A stretch of 64,000 nucleotides of DNA, from positions 89,390,566 to 89,454,565 of the forward strand of contig NC_060251.1 of NCBI RefSeq assembly GCF_921293095.1, read 5' to 3'. The stretch comes from Ischnura elegans (lineage: Eukaryota > Arthropoda > Insecta > Odonata > Coenagrionidae). The notes under the pieces were generated by a model. It did not search any database and was not told where the DNA came from. It worked only from the letters and a program-made list of their open reading frames with translations. This document shows positions 1 to 11,580 of this stretch, piece after piece. A program made the translations under genes and the position numbers. Each line of letters opens with the position of its first letter. The stretch's first letter is position 1.

Positions 1-96
1 ATTTTCTTCGTAAGCATCATTTATTTTAACGACCACGCAAATCGTATTAGAAGTATTACTTCTAATAATATGCAGCAATTTATAGCTAGTAAAAGT

Positions 97-285
97 CAGC
101 ACCCAGGATGAAATTGCGTTTGCTTTGGTATTTATTTTGATAAACCTAATCTGCACCCTGCCACGAGTATGGCTGCAAAGTTTATACATGTTGATAATCC
201 CGATGCAGAAGGCCGTATAGAGCTATTTTCGTTGGTATGGAAATAAATGAATAAAATAAATAAATAATAAATATACCAAAGATCA
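97..285 (+). mobile_element. SINE 3' portion (family A), 5'-truncated
   Basis: From about 165 onward the sequence aligns with the 3' half of the complete SINE at 11581-11785. Shared blocks are TTTATACATGTTGATAATCC-like, GAGCTATTTTCG and GGTATGGAAATAAA, followed by an A-rich (AATA)n tail at about 240-280. The tRNA-like head is missing or too diverged to see. It is non-coding and depends on a partner LINE for mobility. Confidence 0.55.
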
Positions 286-1440
286 CATTTGGGTTGAAAT
301 TCCATTTTACTTCACAGTGATTTAAACTTTGATCACCAGATCGCCTTTCAAATATTCCGTCTGATAGTGATGACAGTCAAAATTTCGACTGATTGAGTAG
401 TTTCAGGCATAATTAAGTGAAACTTGTCCATGATAAAAAAATTAACTTGCGAATTTTACTTCCTGAATGTAAATTATAACCACGACGACAAGAGGAGATA
501 ACAGAAGGCGATACTAAATATTAAAACTCAGGTCGTGTTAAAGATGATGTTCATTCCGTGAAACTCCCACGTTTAATTTCCGTCATGATCAATATTTTGT
601 TCGTATGCTGTCACTTAATCTCTCAATCCCAAGATTGGTTTGAATAGGTGAGAATAGCATCACTCTGGTGCATCCTGGACTGAGACATTGAGATTGTATT
701 CTTTGCCTTGTAGACTTGACGCACGAACATCTTTTTCGGGAAATCCTCATTGACTCAATTTTGAAAGAAGAATACTTTGTGACGTAACTTGGAGCAAAGG
801 TAAACGTCATTCAGTTTTTATCGGGTCACGCCAATAATTTTTCTTATCAAACTTCGTCCTTGAAATATGCCGAAAGGCGTGAATTTCGAATAGTCCGCTA
901 TCGCTCAAATCCAGTGGTAATTTCGCATGAGTAATCTGACTTTTTGACGTCATCGGTAACGTTTAGTCACGTGAATCCAATTAGATTTCTCCAAGGAATA
1001 GTAAATATCATCGTCTCCATTATCAGACGTCGAGGCATCGCTCTGGCGACAAACTTCTACCCCAGCTGATCTCTGTAACAGATGTCAGCACAAGCCCTAC
1101 GCAATACATATATTGCATTTACCTACCAAATGTAGAGCTTCGTTTACAGGTGCAAGCTGTATGCTTCATGTGCAAATGCATGAATCTAAATGGAACAGAT
1201 TCTATTCTCTCTTCATGCATTCGCGCAAGTTGGGTGGTTACACGGTGCATTTTGGCGTCCATTCTCGCGTATATAAATGTAGTCATTAGCTTGTACGAGC
1301 TAACTTAGCGTGTAAACAGGCTTTTATAGTTGCCATAGCACTTGACTTAGCCACCATAACGAGGCTTACCGCCAGTACTAACTAACGAAGGGATTTAATT
1401 GTTGAACGAGATACAGGCTGAAGTGAGTCTCCATGATAAA
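286..1440. other. No recognised feature
   Basis: AT-rich sequence with only short chance reading frames. The stretch at 1140-1310 has scattered short inverted words but no clear element ends. Nothing supports a gene. Confidence 0.5.
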
Positions 1441-1650
1441 AATTACAAATGGAAATTTCCACACTAAAATACAAAACTCAACCACCGACCATGGTTTCAG
1501 CATATTATGCCATTTTCAAGACCTTGAAAATATTGTGTCATATTCAACATATTGTGTAATTTGCAAGGTCTTAAAAATGACCGCAATATGTTGAAGCCAC
1601 GGTCGGTACAAGAGTTTTGTATTAAACGTGGAAATGATCATTTGTAGTTG
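1441..1650. mobile_element. Fold-back MITE
   Basis: The left arm (about 1441-1540) and the right arm (about 1545-1650) are reverse complements over roughly 100 bp with scattered mismatches. Shared words include ACAAATG, TTTCCAC, ATACAAAACTC, ACCGACC and AAGACCTTG. The loop is almost nil, so the unit is one long imperfect hairpin, typical of a non-autonomous DNA transposon. It holds no coding sequence and its superfamily is not assigned. Confidence 0.7.
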
Positions 1651-2195
1651 TAATCAGGAGGGACGTTAACATAGTCAAGTCTGAAACGATTTTATATGAA
1701 GTGTCTCTTTCCATACCTATTTTAACCAGTTGAATACCTATTGTAGTGATGCTTTTAAAAGAAAATCTGTGCAATAATCAAGAGTTTGCTAAAAGCAGCA
1801 TGGGATCTCGGCCGCTATGACCAGACTGGGCCGCTGTGAGATGCCGACCGCCGAGTCCGCGGCGTCCCGGGCAACCAGTTTCGCGATCTTGCGGGAGGGA
1901 GGAGGTCAGGAGGGGGAGGCGGATTTTTTAGAAGGAGGGGGTGGGTGGCGTAAGGAGGTTGCTCCAGACCTCTCCCTACAATGTAGTAGTATCCTCTCCC
2001 CTCCCACACTTCCACCAGCGTAATCGCAGCCAGGGAAGCGATTACGATCCGTTTTGTGGAGAGACCGGTAAAGGTTGAAAGCATAAGTCGAGGGTTTCTA
2101 ACATTGACTCTGGCTTCATCTTTCTGCAGAAGTAAAATGTGCCTTGCATTTTAGCCATATTTAACCGAAGAGTCCTTAATTAGCCAGAAATTAAC
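1651..2195. other. GC-rich patch, no gene recognised
   Basis: Positions 1800-2060 are strikingly GC- and CpG-richer than the flanks, with purine-rich runs (GGAGGGAGGAGG type). It includes GGGCAACCAGTTT, a word also found as GGCAACCAGTTT at 47912, upstream of cuticular gene 2. The overlapping frames on both strands look compositional. It might be a promoter fragment or an old repeat. Confidence 0.35.
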
Positions 2196-2384
2196 CAGTT
2201 CTCTCCATTATTTTTCGGGTTAGCTGCGTCGAAGTTTATTTCCCATGACGTTCGTTGCCTATCCTATCCACATCTTTAGATCAGGTCTGAAACCTGATCA
2301 AAAGATGTGGCTTAGTATAGGCCTCGAAGCGTCATCTCAAATAAACTCCAACACAGCTGACCCGAAAAATAATGGATAGAACTG
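2196..2384. mobile_element. Fold-back MITE
   Basis: The ends are inverted repeats: CAGTTCTCTCCATTATTTTT starts the left arm, and the right arm ends in the reverse complement of CAGTTCTATCCATTATTTTT. Complementarity continues inward through TTCGGGT, AGCTG, AGTTTATTT, GACG and the ATCCACATCTTT/AAAGATGTGG core. The whole 189-bp unit folds into one hairpin. No reading frame. Confidence 0.75.
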
Positions 2385-3358
2385 CAATCCAGCGCCGCGA
2401 AATCTTCTTCGAGCAGAAACTTCCAATTAACCCTCCGTAATCCAAATTCGAGGCTGTCTTGACAGGCCTGCTGCTAGCATCAGGTCCAACGTCGAGTTGA
2501 GCTGGACATCAAAAGTCACTATGATTACACAATGAAAATGCTTCAGTAAATATCTCGCAGTGGTAATTTCAACGACTAAACTCTTTGATTGACCCTTTAT
2601 AATTATCATAATATAAGTGGGTTTTTACTTTAAGCAACAAAATTAGAAGATTCAACAGGTCAACAATCAATCTTTTTAATTATTTATTTTTCCCTAAAAA
2701 TTAATTTTGACCAGACTACTTGAATTAAAAAAATTGGACCACGAATGGTTGAAAAGTAGAGTTTTGGAAGAAAAATTAGAGCACTAATAGAGCTCTATGT
2801 ACATGCGGTTGGGTTGCGATTTAAATAACGGGAAATTTAGCGTGACGATTTAAGAACGTCGAGTATCACGGTCATTTTTTTTTAGAATTTCATGCAGTTT
2901 TCACCCGAGTTTGGTCAATTAATACCTTGAAATATAATTGATATATTGTGGATTGCAGAGGTAAACTCGATAAAATGCAGTAAGGCGGCTAAGACACCGC
3001 TCAACTTTATTTTAATACTGTGTGTGCGGGATTTAGTTCTTCAGAATGATATATGGCATTCAGTTTACGCTAATTTCTTTTTACATACGCCCGAAAGATG
3101 CGAAGCCAATTATTCGCACATATCTTCATTAAAAGTTATTGGTAGTTTTATCAGTGAATCAGCGATAGAAATGAAGCTGATAAAACGTGCGTGATGAGAC
3201 AAATTTTATTTTTAGAAGTTAAAATTTCCTGAAAATCAGTCCTGATTCAACGATACAATTCCAGTGACTTTCGGGTCTACCCTAGTGATGGTGATATCCA
3301 CGATAGCAGGACTACTTATCTCACGTCAATATATTTTAAACTATTATTGACTTATTCT
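2385..3358. other. No recognised feature
   Basis: AT-rich, with homopolymer runs and short frames only. The 82-codon frame at 2946-3194 has no recognisable domain and no compositional support. Confidence 0.45.
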
Positions 3359-3765
3359 GCCGATTAAGGTAGGTTTTCATGGAGTATTTCGGTAGTAGTT
3401 TGGCAGTTTCCCCTACCTTCATAGACTTTTCTCTTGAATTCAATATGAGACATACTCCCTTTCATTCTAAAAAAAATCCTATTCCATCCCTTTTTGCCCC
3501 TAGTTTACTTAACATACTTCCCTCTCACCCTAATTTCAACATCCTATCCTAGCTCAGCGCTCCCTCCATCCATTTCTTCTGTCTCCTATGTATCTCATGT
3601 AGAAGCAGCCTCTCCTTACCCACCATGTCCAGCACTTCGTTGTTGTTCCTCTTCTCATTTAATGTCAAAGCAACCCCTCGTTGACTTTCCACCCTACCAC
3701 TATTGATACGTAACAGTGTATATATCACTTCAGTAGTCCTCACCATCCTTCTACCTCACAACACA
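3359..3765 (-). pseudogene. RTE-like LINE relic (LINE-2): reverse transcriptase C-terminus plus 3' UTR
   Basis: On the minus strand, 3549-3660 encodes a stretch with NNNEVLDMVGKERLL, EIHRRQKKWM and the end of the RT C-terminal domain. This matches the better preserved copy at 39800-40545 (NDEVLDMVGEERQLLDEI, RRRQKVWMELVLSGE). Downstream, 3359-3390 holds the 3' UTR signature GATTAAGGTAGGTTTTCATG, also seen at 37519 and, inverted, at about 47460. It is 5'-truncated and has no promoter or endonuclease, so it is a dead copy. The clade (RTE-like) is assigned from the RT C-terminal style and is tentative. Confidence 0.65.
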
Positions 3766-4338
3766 TAATCCTAATAGGGGTAATCGCACCAGTCTTTGTC
3801 CATGCACCAATGAATGTCCGGCTGAAGTGAATCTTCTATGCAAAAAGATCTACACGTTTATTCCTCGCAGTAATTGGGTAAATTGGTTTCTTATAATATT
3901 ACCCAATATATTCTCATTCTGTTTTTGAACGTCTGGAAGTTTATAACAACATTATTTTGATCTCCAAAACGAGTGCGTGGCATTTCAATGATCGAGAGGC
4001 ATTTGAAAAGTCGATAAAGACAAGAGGTTACCAAGTATTTTCTTCGCCAAAATATTTACGCTGGTTACTAGGTGATAGCGTTGTTTGTATTTGATTGCTT
4101 GCTAATTGAAGCTCATTCAGGTATGTTTAATCTTAAAAATATATAATTATTACATTTAAAATTTGGCGGACACCTTACTGGTATCGGCTATAAGCGGAAA
4201 TACCAGTAAATGTCCATTTCGATCATTTACTGGAACGCGTAGAAAACCAGTGAATGTCCCGATTTTCTGGGGGGTAGATATGATTGTTTACCACCGAACT
4301 TCTGGATCTTAATTTAGAATATTTTCGCTTTCTGTAGC

Positions 4339-6605
4339 ATGGCGGAAGCAGTTAATAAGAAAAGGCCCTACTCAAGATTTCGATATACCGAAAAAGAATT
4401 GGAAAATGCAGTGGCAGCAGTACGGGCGGGATCACTGAGAACAAATAAGGCTGCCAAGCAATATGCAGTTCCAAAGTCGACACTTCTCAATAAAATACAT
4501 GAAAAGGTGCCCAGCAATAGAAAAATGGGACCCCAAAGTATTTTAACGGACCAAGAGGAGTCAAGAATTGAAAAGTGGATATTAGAAAAAGCTAAAATAG
4601 GCTACCCAGTACGTACTAACGATGTGAAAGATGCGGTGCAAAGGATTATGCAAGAAACTGGACGACAAAATCCATTCACGAATGACCGACCAGGAGTGAA
4701 ATGGATGAAGCTTTTTCTTAAACGACATCCCCAAATAAGCTTCAGGTATGCACAAATACTATCAAAATCTCGTGCAGCTGTTACTGAGGAAACATTAAGG
4801 ACGTGGTTTTTCGAATTAAAATCGTTCCTAGTGGAAGAGGGCTGCGACGATATTCTATCCGATCCTGAGCGCATTCTTAATTTAGATGAAACGGGAGTCC
4901 AGCTGTGCCCAAAATCTGGCAAAGTCTTAGCGGAAAAGGGGACGAGAAATGTCTATGCAATTGAATCGGGTCAAGAGAAAAAGTCCATCACGGCTCTTTG
5001 TACCTTTTCCGCGTCTGGACAAGACATATCTCCGATGGTGGTATATCCTTACAAGAAAATCCCTCGAGATATAGCCGCATCAATGCCTGAAAATTTTGTT
5101 ATTGGAAAAAGTGATAGTGGATGGATGACCAGTGCTACTTTTTATGAGTTCATTGCGAATGCCTTCAAACCTGAGCTAGAGGCAAAGGGGGTGAAATTCC
5201 CTGTTCTGTTGCTGTTTGATGGCCATAGTTCGCACATAAACTTAGACTTACATGATTTTTGAGTGAAAAACAAAATTATTTTATTCTGCTTGCCAGCGAA
5301 CGCCTCTCATATTATGCAGCCATGTGATGTTGGCATATTCCGACCCCTCAAGAAAGCTTGGAAAGAAACGGTGATAAAACACACCCAAGAGTCCACAAAA
5401 CCAATTACCAAAATAAATTTTGCTCCATTATTCAAGATAGCCTATGATTCAGCATGAAACCCGATCTCATAAGAAAATCATTTGAAACTTGTGGTATTTT
5501 TCCGTTCAATCCAAACCGTCCAGATTACTCCAAGTGTATGTCGAACAGACACAGAACAATTGCTTATGCACCTGACCAAAATTCAATTGATAGTGCTGGT
5601 GAGGGAACCTCAGTCTTTAAAGAAATTGAAGCCGACATCCCACCAGATATTTTACAACTATTTCAAAATGCTGAAAAATCAGGGAAAAATCCTCCATCCC
5701 AAACAGTTTTGTACAACATCTGGAAGAAATTCAAACACAAGACGAATAGTTTAACTGAAATTACCCACCCACAGGAGCAACCCATTGATGACCCCACAAC
5801 CAGGTCTTCGACTTATGATGACACGATTTTTGATAGCCTTAATAGTATCCCAATTGAAAATTATGAGAATCTCCAGAATAACGGCGAGATATCTCTTTCA
5901 TGTAAGACAGGTGTGCTTGAGACCCTCATAATTGAGGAAAACCCGACACAAGTGATCTTCGAGGTTTTTCCAGAAAAGAACCAAGACTCCTTACTTTCGG
6001 CGGTTCCAAATTCCTCAAATGATGAATGTTATACCGACAATGAAGTGGCCCCCGTCGAATACAATTTGAAAAATGGTCGACATCAGCCTCAGAATTTCAA
6101 TGTCCCGTGTCCAGATTCACCCGAAATAGACACTTATGAGACCTCAGAAGAAGAACTAACCCCTTTAGAATCTCGTTCGAATCAGGTAACTTTCAAGAAA
6201 AAAGAGTATGAGACAATTTGGAGCAAACACCTGAGTTTCCCACGCATTGCTACAAGTGACCGAAAAAGAAAAGCAAAGAATAAACCCATATATGCTATAA
6301 CATCAAAACAGTTTAAAGAACTAAGAGAAGAGGAAATGCAAAAAGAGGCTGACGAAAAAGAGAGGAAAAGAATTCTCCAAGAAGAGCGCACAGCCAAGAG
6401 AAAGGAAAAGGACCAACAAACGAAAAGGAAATTGCAGGCCAGAGCAGAAGCTCTAGCTTTGAAAATTAAAATGCTAGAGGATAAAGAGAATGTCGAAAAT
6501 TCCGTTCTCCATCTCCCCGAACCGAAACAGCCGAAGAGCACTAAAAGATCATGTAAGAACATTCAGCAAGAAATAGCCACCAAAAAACAAAAAAATAATT
6601 ATTGA
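4339..6605 (+). pseudogene. pogo/Tigger-like (DDE_1) transposase, broken by one stop and one frameshift
   Basis: This is a cut-and-paste transposase of the CENP-B/jerky/Tigger kind, about 755 codons long. Residues 17-55 form a pipsqueak-type helix-turn-helix (ELENAVAAVRAG, NKAAKQYAVPKSTLLNKI). Residues 75-133 form a CENP-B-type DNA-binding domain ending in GVKWMKLFLKRHPQIS. The catalytic core shows D183 (LNLDETG), D294 (LLLFDGHSSH) and, past an in-frame TGA at 5260-5262, the third Asp in MQPCDVGIF, giving DD35D spacing. A second break is a one-base shift around 5453, where the frame moves to that starting at 5454 (KPDLIRKSFETCGIFPFNP). The C-terminus (about 6290-6480) is a Lys/Glu/Arg-rich coiled coil. 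The start ATG at 4339 precedes the HTH directly. The normal TGA stop (6603-6605) lies inside the 8-bp target duplication of the hAT-like insert. Few lesions suggest moderate age. Confidence 0.9.
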
Positions 6606-6609
6606 CAAT

Positions 6610-9274
6610 TAGTGATGGGTCGATTCCAAAATTTTATCGATTCCGATCCCGATTCCGATTCTGACATTTCGATTCCGATTCTACCGATACCGATTCCATC
6701 GATTCTGATGCCATGGTCTCCAAGAAAAATATCACTTAATTCCAGGCAACAAGAAAACCACTTTAAAAAATATTACTCTGTGAAAGAGTCAGTCAAACAA
6801 AAGCATATTTCATATCATCACTATGTAATTCAAATATAATAGCTAAATTTCAAAATAGAACAAGCCTGAAAAGTGGTGTTACCTCAAAGGTATTACTTTA
6901 GAATATTAGCACTCATGTTTAAATTTAAAATAAAAGTATCTCCTTTAATATCTCCTTTAATATCAGCTGACAGAGTGAAGATGCTTTGCTTTTTAGGATA
7001 GCCTAGGATATCCTAGGATAAAGCCTGTTGCATTTTACATCACATATTTTTCCTGCAGAACTAAATGTCTTTCACTGAACACAGTGGATGGCGGTATGGC
7101 AAGAAACCTCTTCGCTAATACTTTCAGCCTTGGGTAGGAGATACAAGTCTTTCAGTATTTCCCAGGGAAGGAATTTGGTGGTGCATTCATCTATGATAAA
7201 TAAGCTTCCACTTCAGCTTCAACAGTGTTTGCTATGGTGACTTTGGGTACTTTTCCAAATGCATCACTGTGTCTTGACTATATACCTGTCACAGGCACCC
7301 TAGTCTGCATTTGCTCCTTTGGAATATAAAAGGGATTTCCAAGTAGCAATTTTTGATCTCGAGTCGAGTTTAAAATTACTCGCAAGTAGCGAGTCGAGTA
7401 TGATAATTTCTGAACCAGGCAATACAACAATGCATACTACAATATATTCTACTCCAATTTTCTAAGATGAATGTCTAGCCTAATGTAAGAAGGAAAATAA
7501 AATGAGGATCGTTGATGGTTATTATATATGTATTATTCCAAAGCCATACATATATTATTATATATATGACTTTGGAATTTTTATTAAAAATTATATCAAC
7601 GATTTATTTGGACCTTGAATCTTCATGGAATTCAAGTGGACGAAGCGAACGAACTATAGAACTAAACTTTAGTTTTGTAGAGCCAAAAAAATTCTATACT
7701 TCTCACGTCATTTAATCAGCGTTAAAATCTCTTGCTTTCTTTAAGTTCAAGAAAGAAACTAAACGCTACAAATGAATATCACATCGGACGGACGCAGTAA
7801 TAAAAAAGGCTAAAAGATGCCTTGTAATATGAAAACTCCCCCTTCCGCGCGACTCACCTCGGCGAAGTGGAAAGGGAAAAAGGGTATCAGTTATTGCCTT
7901 TCGTGTAAACAGTTCATTTTTCTCTCTCTTAAGCATGCTGACTTAATTTCTTCACTTTACTTCAATACCCCAGCCATATTTCTTATGTGTGGAATGGTAC
8001 CGAAAAATATCCAATCCTTAGTATTTTCTTTCGAGTAATGCGCTAAATGGCCTAGTCGATCTATACATAATCCTTTTTAACATCCTCAGTTTAGTGTTTT
8101 AAGTCAAGTAAGACGATTATCCATGCTTTACATGACGATTTTCAAGACTAATGTTTTAAAAAACTCGAAAAATCGGCCTCAGTTATCGAGCCTCAGAGGT
8201 CCGCGGCGTGTAGGTCAGCCTTGACGCGCGATTGAAAAATCGCTCTTATTTCCTTCGTCGCAAACTTTTTTCCAGGATTTCTACTTAGTAATCTTTATAA
8301 ATCTCTACTGTGTATTGTGGTTCAAATTTTCCGAGTTATATTTTTCGTAAACGAAAGATAATGTCTACTTTATGTCAAATTTCACGTGAAAAACGGGTCA
8401 GCCATTTTGCGATGTAAAACCAGACAGATGAGAGCCAAAACCTTCAAAAGTCATTGAAAATATAGGAAAAGCACCAGGTCAAAGGAATATGCGTTTTTTT
8501 ATTCCATTCAACTCATACCAACGCAAAACCACCAGGGTAAATTCAAAGATTTTTTGAGGAAAAACGATATCTAGCGTAGCATTGAAAAATTGGTCATGTT
8601 TGGGCCACTGTATCTCACTAAAGGGTCGTATTTATGTAAAACGGCATATAAATCTATATCTGGTAATAATTTATGAGTATTTACGCTAAGTTTCAAGTCT
8701 CTATCCCCAAAAAGGTCATTTTGGACTTCATTCCAGCTTTTTCCGATTTCGGACCAGTACGCGCCGGGTGGGAAGACGATCGGCCGCCGCGGCTCCCGTA
8801 AAGTTATTCGGCGCCCATGTCGACAACTATAGTGCATTCGGCAAGCTGAAACTACCAGGCCAAGGCATTAGGATGACTTATCGGCTTTAAAAACTGCATT
8901 GTAACACGAGTTTCATGATAGCGCTTCCTGTCGGCAGATCGCTGGACCTACTATACTTGAAAGCTCTATAACCTTAACTACTCTACTCGACATTCGTAAT
9001 GCTACTCGAAACGCTCGAGTCGAGTACCAACTACTCGACTCGACTTGAATTTTCGAGTACTCGCACATCCCAGGAAGATATGTGTTTTGTTATCACGATT
9101 ACGAGGCGCGAAAATTCAAATGACTTTTGGAAACGCGGTCGTATATTTTGTGGTTTGAAGTACTACTGGAATCGGAATCGATTTTTCACCTCGGCAAGTA
9201 CTCGTTTTCGATTCCGGTTCTTGGCCGAGAATCGAGGAATCGAAGAATCGAGGAATCGAACCGACCCATCACTA
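6610..9274. mobile_element. hAT-like non-autonomous element nested in the pogo element
   Basis: The left end TAGTGATGGGTCG at 6610 and the right end, whose reverse complement also reads TAGTGATGGGTCG, at 9274 are flanked by a perfect 8-bp direct duplication TTGACAAT (6602-6609 and 9275-9282). An 8-bp duplication and a TAGTGATGGG terminus fit the hAT superfamily. Both ends carry clustered GATTCC/GGAATC words (6620-6710 and 9167-9260), probable subterminal repeats. No hAT transposase (dimerisation domain or zinc-finger BED) is visible in 2.67 kb, so it must have been mobilised in trans. Inside lies a probable third element (7332-9071). Confidence 0.82.
7332..9071. mobile_element. Probable further nested hAT-like element with CGAGTCGAGT subterminal repeats
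   Basis: The left end GGGATTTCCAAGTAGCAA and the reverse complement of the right end, GGGATGTGCGAGTACTCG, align with mismatches. Both run into CTCGAGTCGAGT or AAGTCGAGTCGAG at the same distance, and more GAGTCGAGT words follow on each side (7358-7400, 8975-9060). A possible imperfect target duplication is GGAATATA (7321-7328) against GGAAGATA (9073-9080), but it does not abut the left end cleanly. The interior has a weak hairpin (7537-7580, TTCCAAAG/CTTTGGAA) and no recognised protein. An 88-codon minus-strand frame at 8571-8837 is unassigned. Confidence 0.45.
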
Positions 9275-9785
9275 TTGACAATATCCAGATTTCATTCAGC
9301 AAACTTATGTATCAATACTTATTTAATATAATAATATCATGTTTTTTTAATTATTTAATAATTTTAAAATTAATCTTGAGTGGAAATTTTAAAGTTGGAA
9401 TGATATAGTTGAATACTATAGATGAATTAGATAATATAGATGAATTTAAAGTTGAATACTATTCGAAGCTGTTTGAACTTCTGAATAAAATGATTTAGTT
9501 CATGACTTAGTGATGATTTTCATTGGCTTGGACTTTCATTGGTACTACCTGTGGCCATTCACTGGATTTTGTGGACATTCACTGGGTTTTTTACGAGTAT
9601 TTCCTTTCATCGCTGTACTTTTGATCGCTATCCATTTGCACCGAGAAGAAAGGTATTAATTTCACACATGAACCTTCAAGACTAAGAAAATTCTATACTG
9701 GGGCAATTAGACGACATTTCATTCGTCTTAAATCAAAATTTGTAATTTAACTTCTAAAGTGGACATTCACTGGTGCGATTACCCC

Positions 9786-11483
9786 TATATTTCTCTCTTT
9801 CCTTTATCCATTTTCCTTTTGATATTTTCTATCCTCCCCGCCCTCATCATTGTACCCACATTCCATTTCCATACATTTATTGCTTTGTTCATTTTCTCCA
9901 TCTTCTTGGTCTTCTTTTTCTTTCTTCATTTCTGCTGCTGCTGATGATGATGATACGTTTCTACAAGGATTTTGCTGACGATCCCAAGGACCTTGCTGAC
10001 ATCGTGTCTGCTTATTTGATTGTACTCCATGTTTTCAGGGAAGAGATAAAGAGATAGTGGCTGGGGTTATTCCTATTCCAACAGTGCCTCTTACGTGACA
10101 CCATCACGTGGATTACCTTCCGCTTGGCTCCTACCATTCGACTAATGTGGAAATGGGTGACCCTACCGGGAGTTTCGGGTAGCTTCATCAGAGCTTGAGA
10201 ACTATCGCAAATCTATGTGCAAACCTTTTCATCGCTATATGGTTATAGCCCAATGGAAAGCTGAAAATTTTGGAGCTTTTATTAGGACAATCGTTTTGAG
10301 TTTTACAAGTAAAAATGCATAGGATATTTCTTATATAAAAAAATATAATCTAATCTACCTCCGGAAGACGCCATGGCAAAGCCAAATCCGGCAAAACGGT
10401 ACAAAATTTACCAAGACTATATTTTTAGTAATTGCTACAAATCTTTGAGCTATACCTTCAGTTGGCAGTTCATAGGGTCAATTGCTTACTCATGTTTTTC
10501 AAGTTCAATTTATTTTCCATTGATAATCTTCCTATACAGATACTTTACATAGTTTCGGGGTACTTAATAGTGATAGTTTTCCCTGTTTCTCCGCCATTTT
10601 TTCAACCGTTTATAACCTTGTCCCTTACCCAATTTTCCATTGAAAGGTTGTATGTATAAGCCCTGAAAACAAATATTTATAATTATTAGTAATGAGTTTT
10701 CTAATTTCATGTGCCCTTGAAAAAATCCGTTCAACATAAGCTGCTGTTGCTTATGTTACTTACTTAAAAATAATAAAAAAATTGAATAACCGTGCCTGAA
10801 AATTTTCTCATCTTTGGCAAAATGTACACTTAATGAGTGGCAGATTATTGCTGAGGTGTAAAGATTGTCTGAATTATGAGTGGAAACTCTATTTTTAACA
10901 TCGATTATCCTGCTTTTTGCAATCCGGCTCCAGATTTAAAGAGAAATGAATTATCAGGAGATTGGTAATCAATGATATAACATGTTACGATCGTAAAAGA
11001 AAGCCGACAGTGTATTAAATGCCTATAGACTCGACTTGAGATCAGTTCTGAGTACCAGTTGTTTTCAAGGAAACACATATTACCCGTAGTCACTTCGCCA
11101 TCCGTTTGCAGCAAAAAGGGGTCCGATTTTGTATTCCACATGTATTCCAAGTGCGGTACAACAGGTTTGTCGAATATATTAGATACCTGGAAGACGCAAG
11201 GCATGCTGCGGGGTAACATCTTAATCACGCGCTGGTTGGAATTGAAAGCTCCCCATTAGAGTAAGGGGAAATAACAAAAAGAAGATAGGAGGTTTGAATC
11301 CGGTCGAGTTGCTGCAGGAAACCGGGTCTTTGTCTCGTGGAGTTTTTTGACAGCTTTAAGGCAATATTTTTGCGACAGCACAAATCAAATAAATCGTAAA
11401 TGTAATCAAAAGAGTGTTATTTCAAACAATAAAGACCACGATAGCCTTAAAATAGTCAGAAGGTTGGTTAATAATTACTTGCG
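9786..11483. other. No recognised feature
   Basis: The pyrimidine-rich 9790-9945 gives spurious hydrophobic frames. A GC-richer patch at about 10075-10200 and another at about 11030-11260 have no recognisable protein on either strand. Confidence 0.4.
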
Positions 11484-11565
11484 TGGTAGAATAATTATGT
11501 CACAATTTTATATTTAGATAAAATATAACATTAATATTCTACCACGCAATTTTATATTGTGACAT
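11484..11565. repeat. Interleaved inverted repeats (A-B-A'-B')
   Basis: GCGTGGTAGAAT (about 11484) returns inverted as ATTCTACCACGC (about 11538), while TTATGTCACAAT between them returns inverted as ATTGTGACATAA downstream. The two inverted pairs overlap rather than nest, so a single strand could form only one helix or a pseudoknot. The locus directly abuts the SINE start at 11581. Confidence 0.6.
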
Positions 11566-11580
11566 AAATATTTTATTTTT

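Larger units (their letters stand above)
3777..9785 (+). mobile_element. pogo/Tigger-type Tc1/mariner superfamily DNA transposon (6009 bp, interrupted)
   Basis: The element begins GGGGTAATCGCACCAGT at 3777 and ends with its exact reverse complement at 9769-9785. It is flanked by TA on both sides (3775-3776 and 9786-9787), the dinucleotide duplication expected for this superfamily. Subterminal copies of CCAGTGAATGTCC-like words lie at 3807-3819, 4203-4215, 4248-4260, 9553-9565, 9573-9585 and 9761-9773, plausible transposase binding sites. It encodes one transposase (4339-6605, broken). Removing the nested 2.67-kb hAT-like insertion leaves about 3.3 kb, a normal size for an autonomous pogo/Tigger element. 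Confidence 0.88.

Noticed and set aside
9759-10057. Membrane-protein-like frames after the pogo element
   Set aside because: Two overlapping frames in a T/C-rich tract both look hydrophobic, which is compositional. No signal or homology is recognised.
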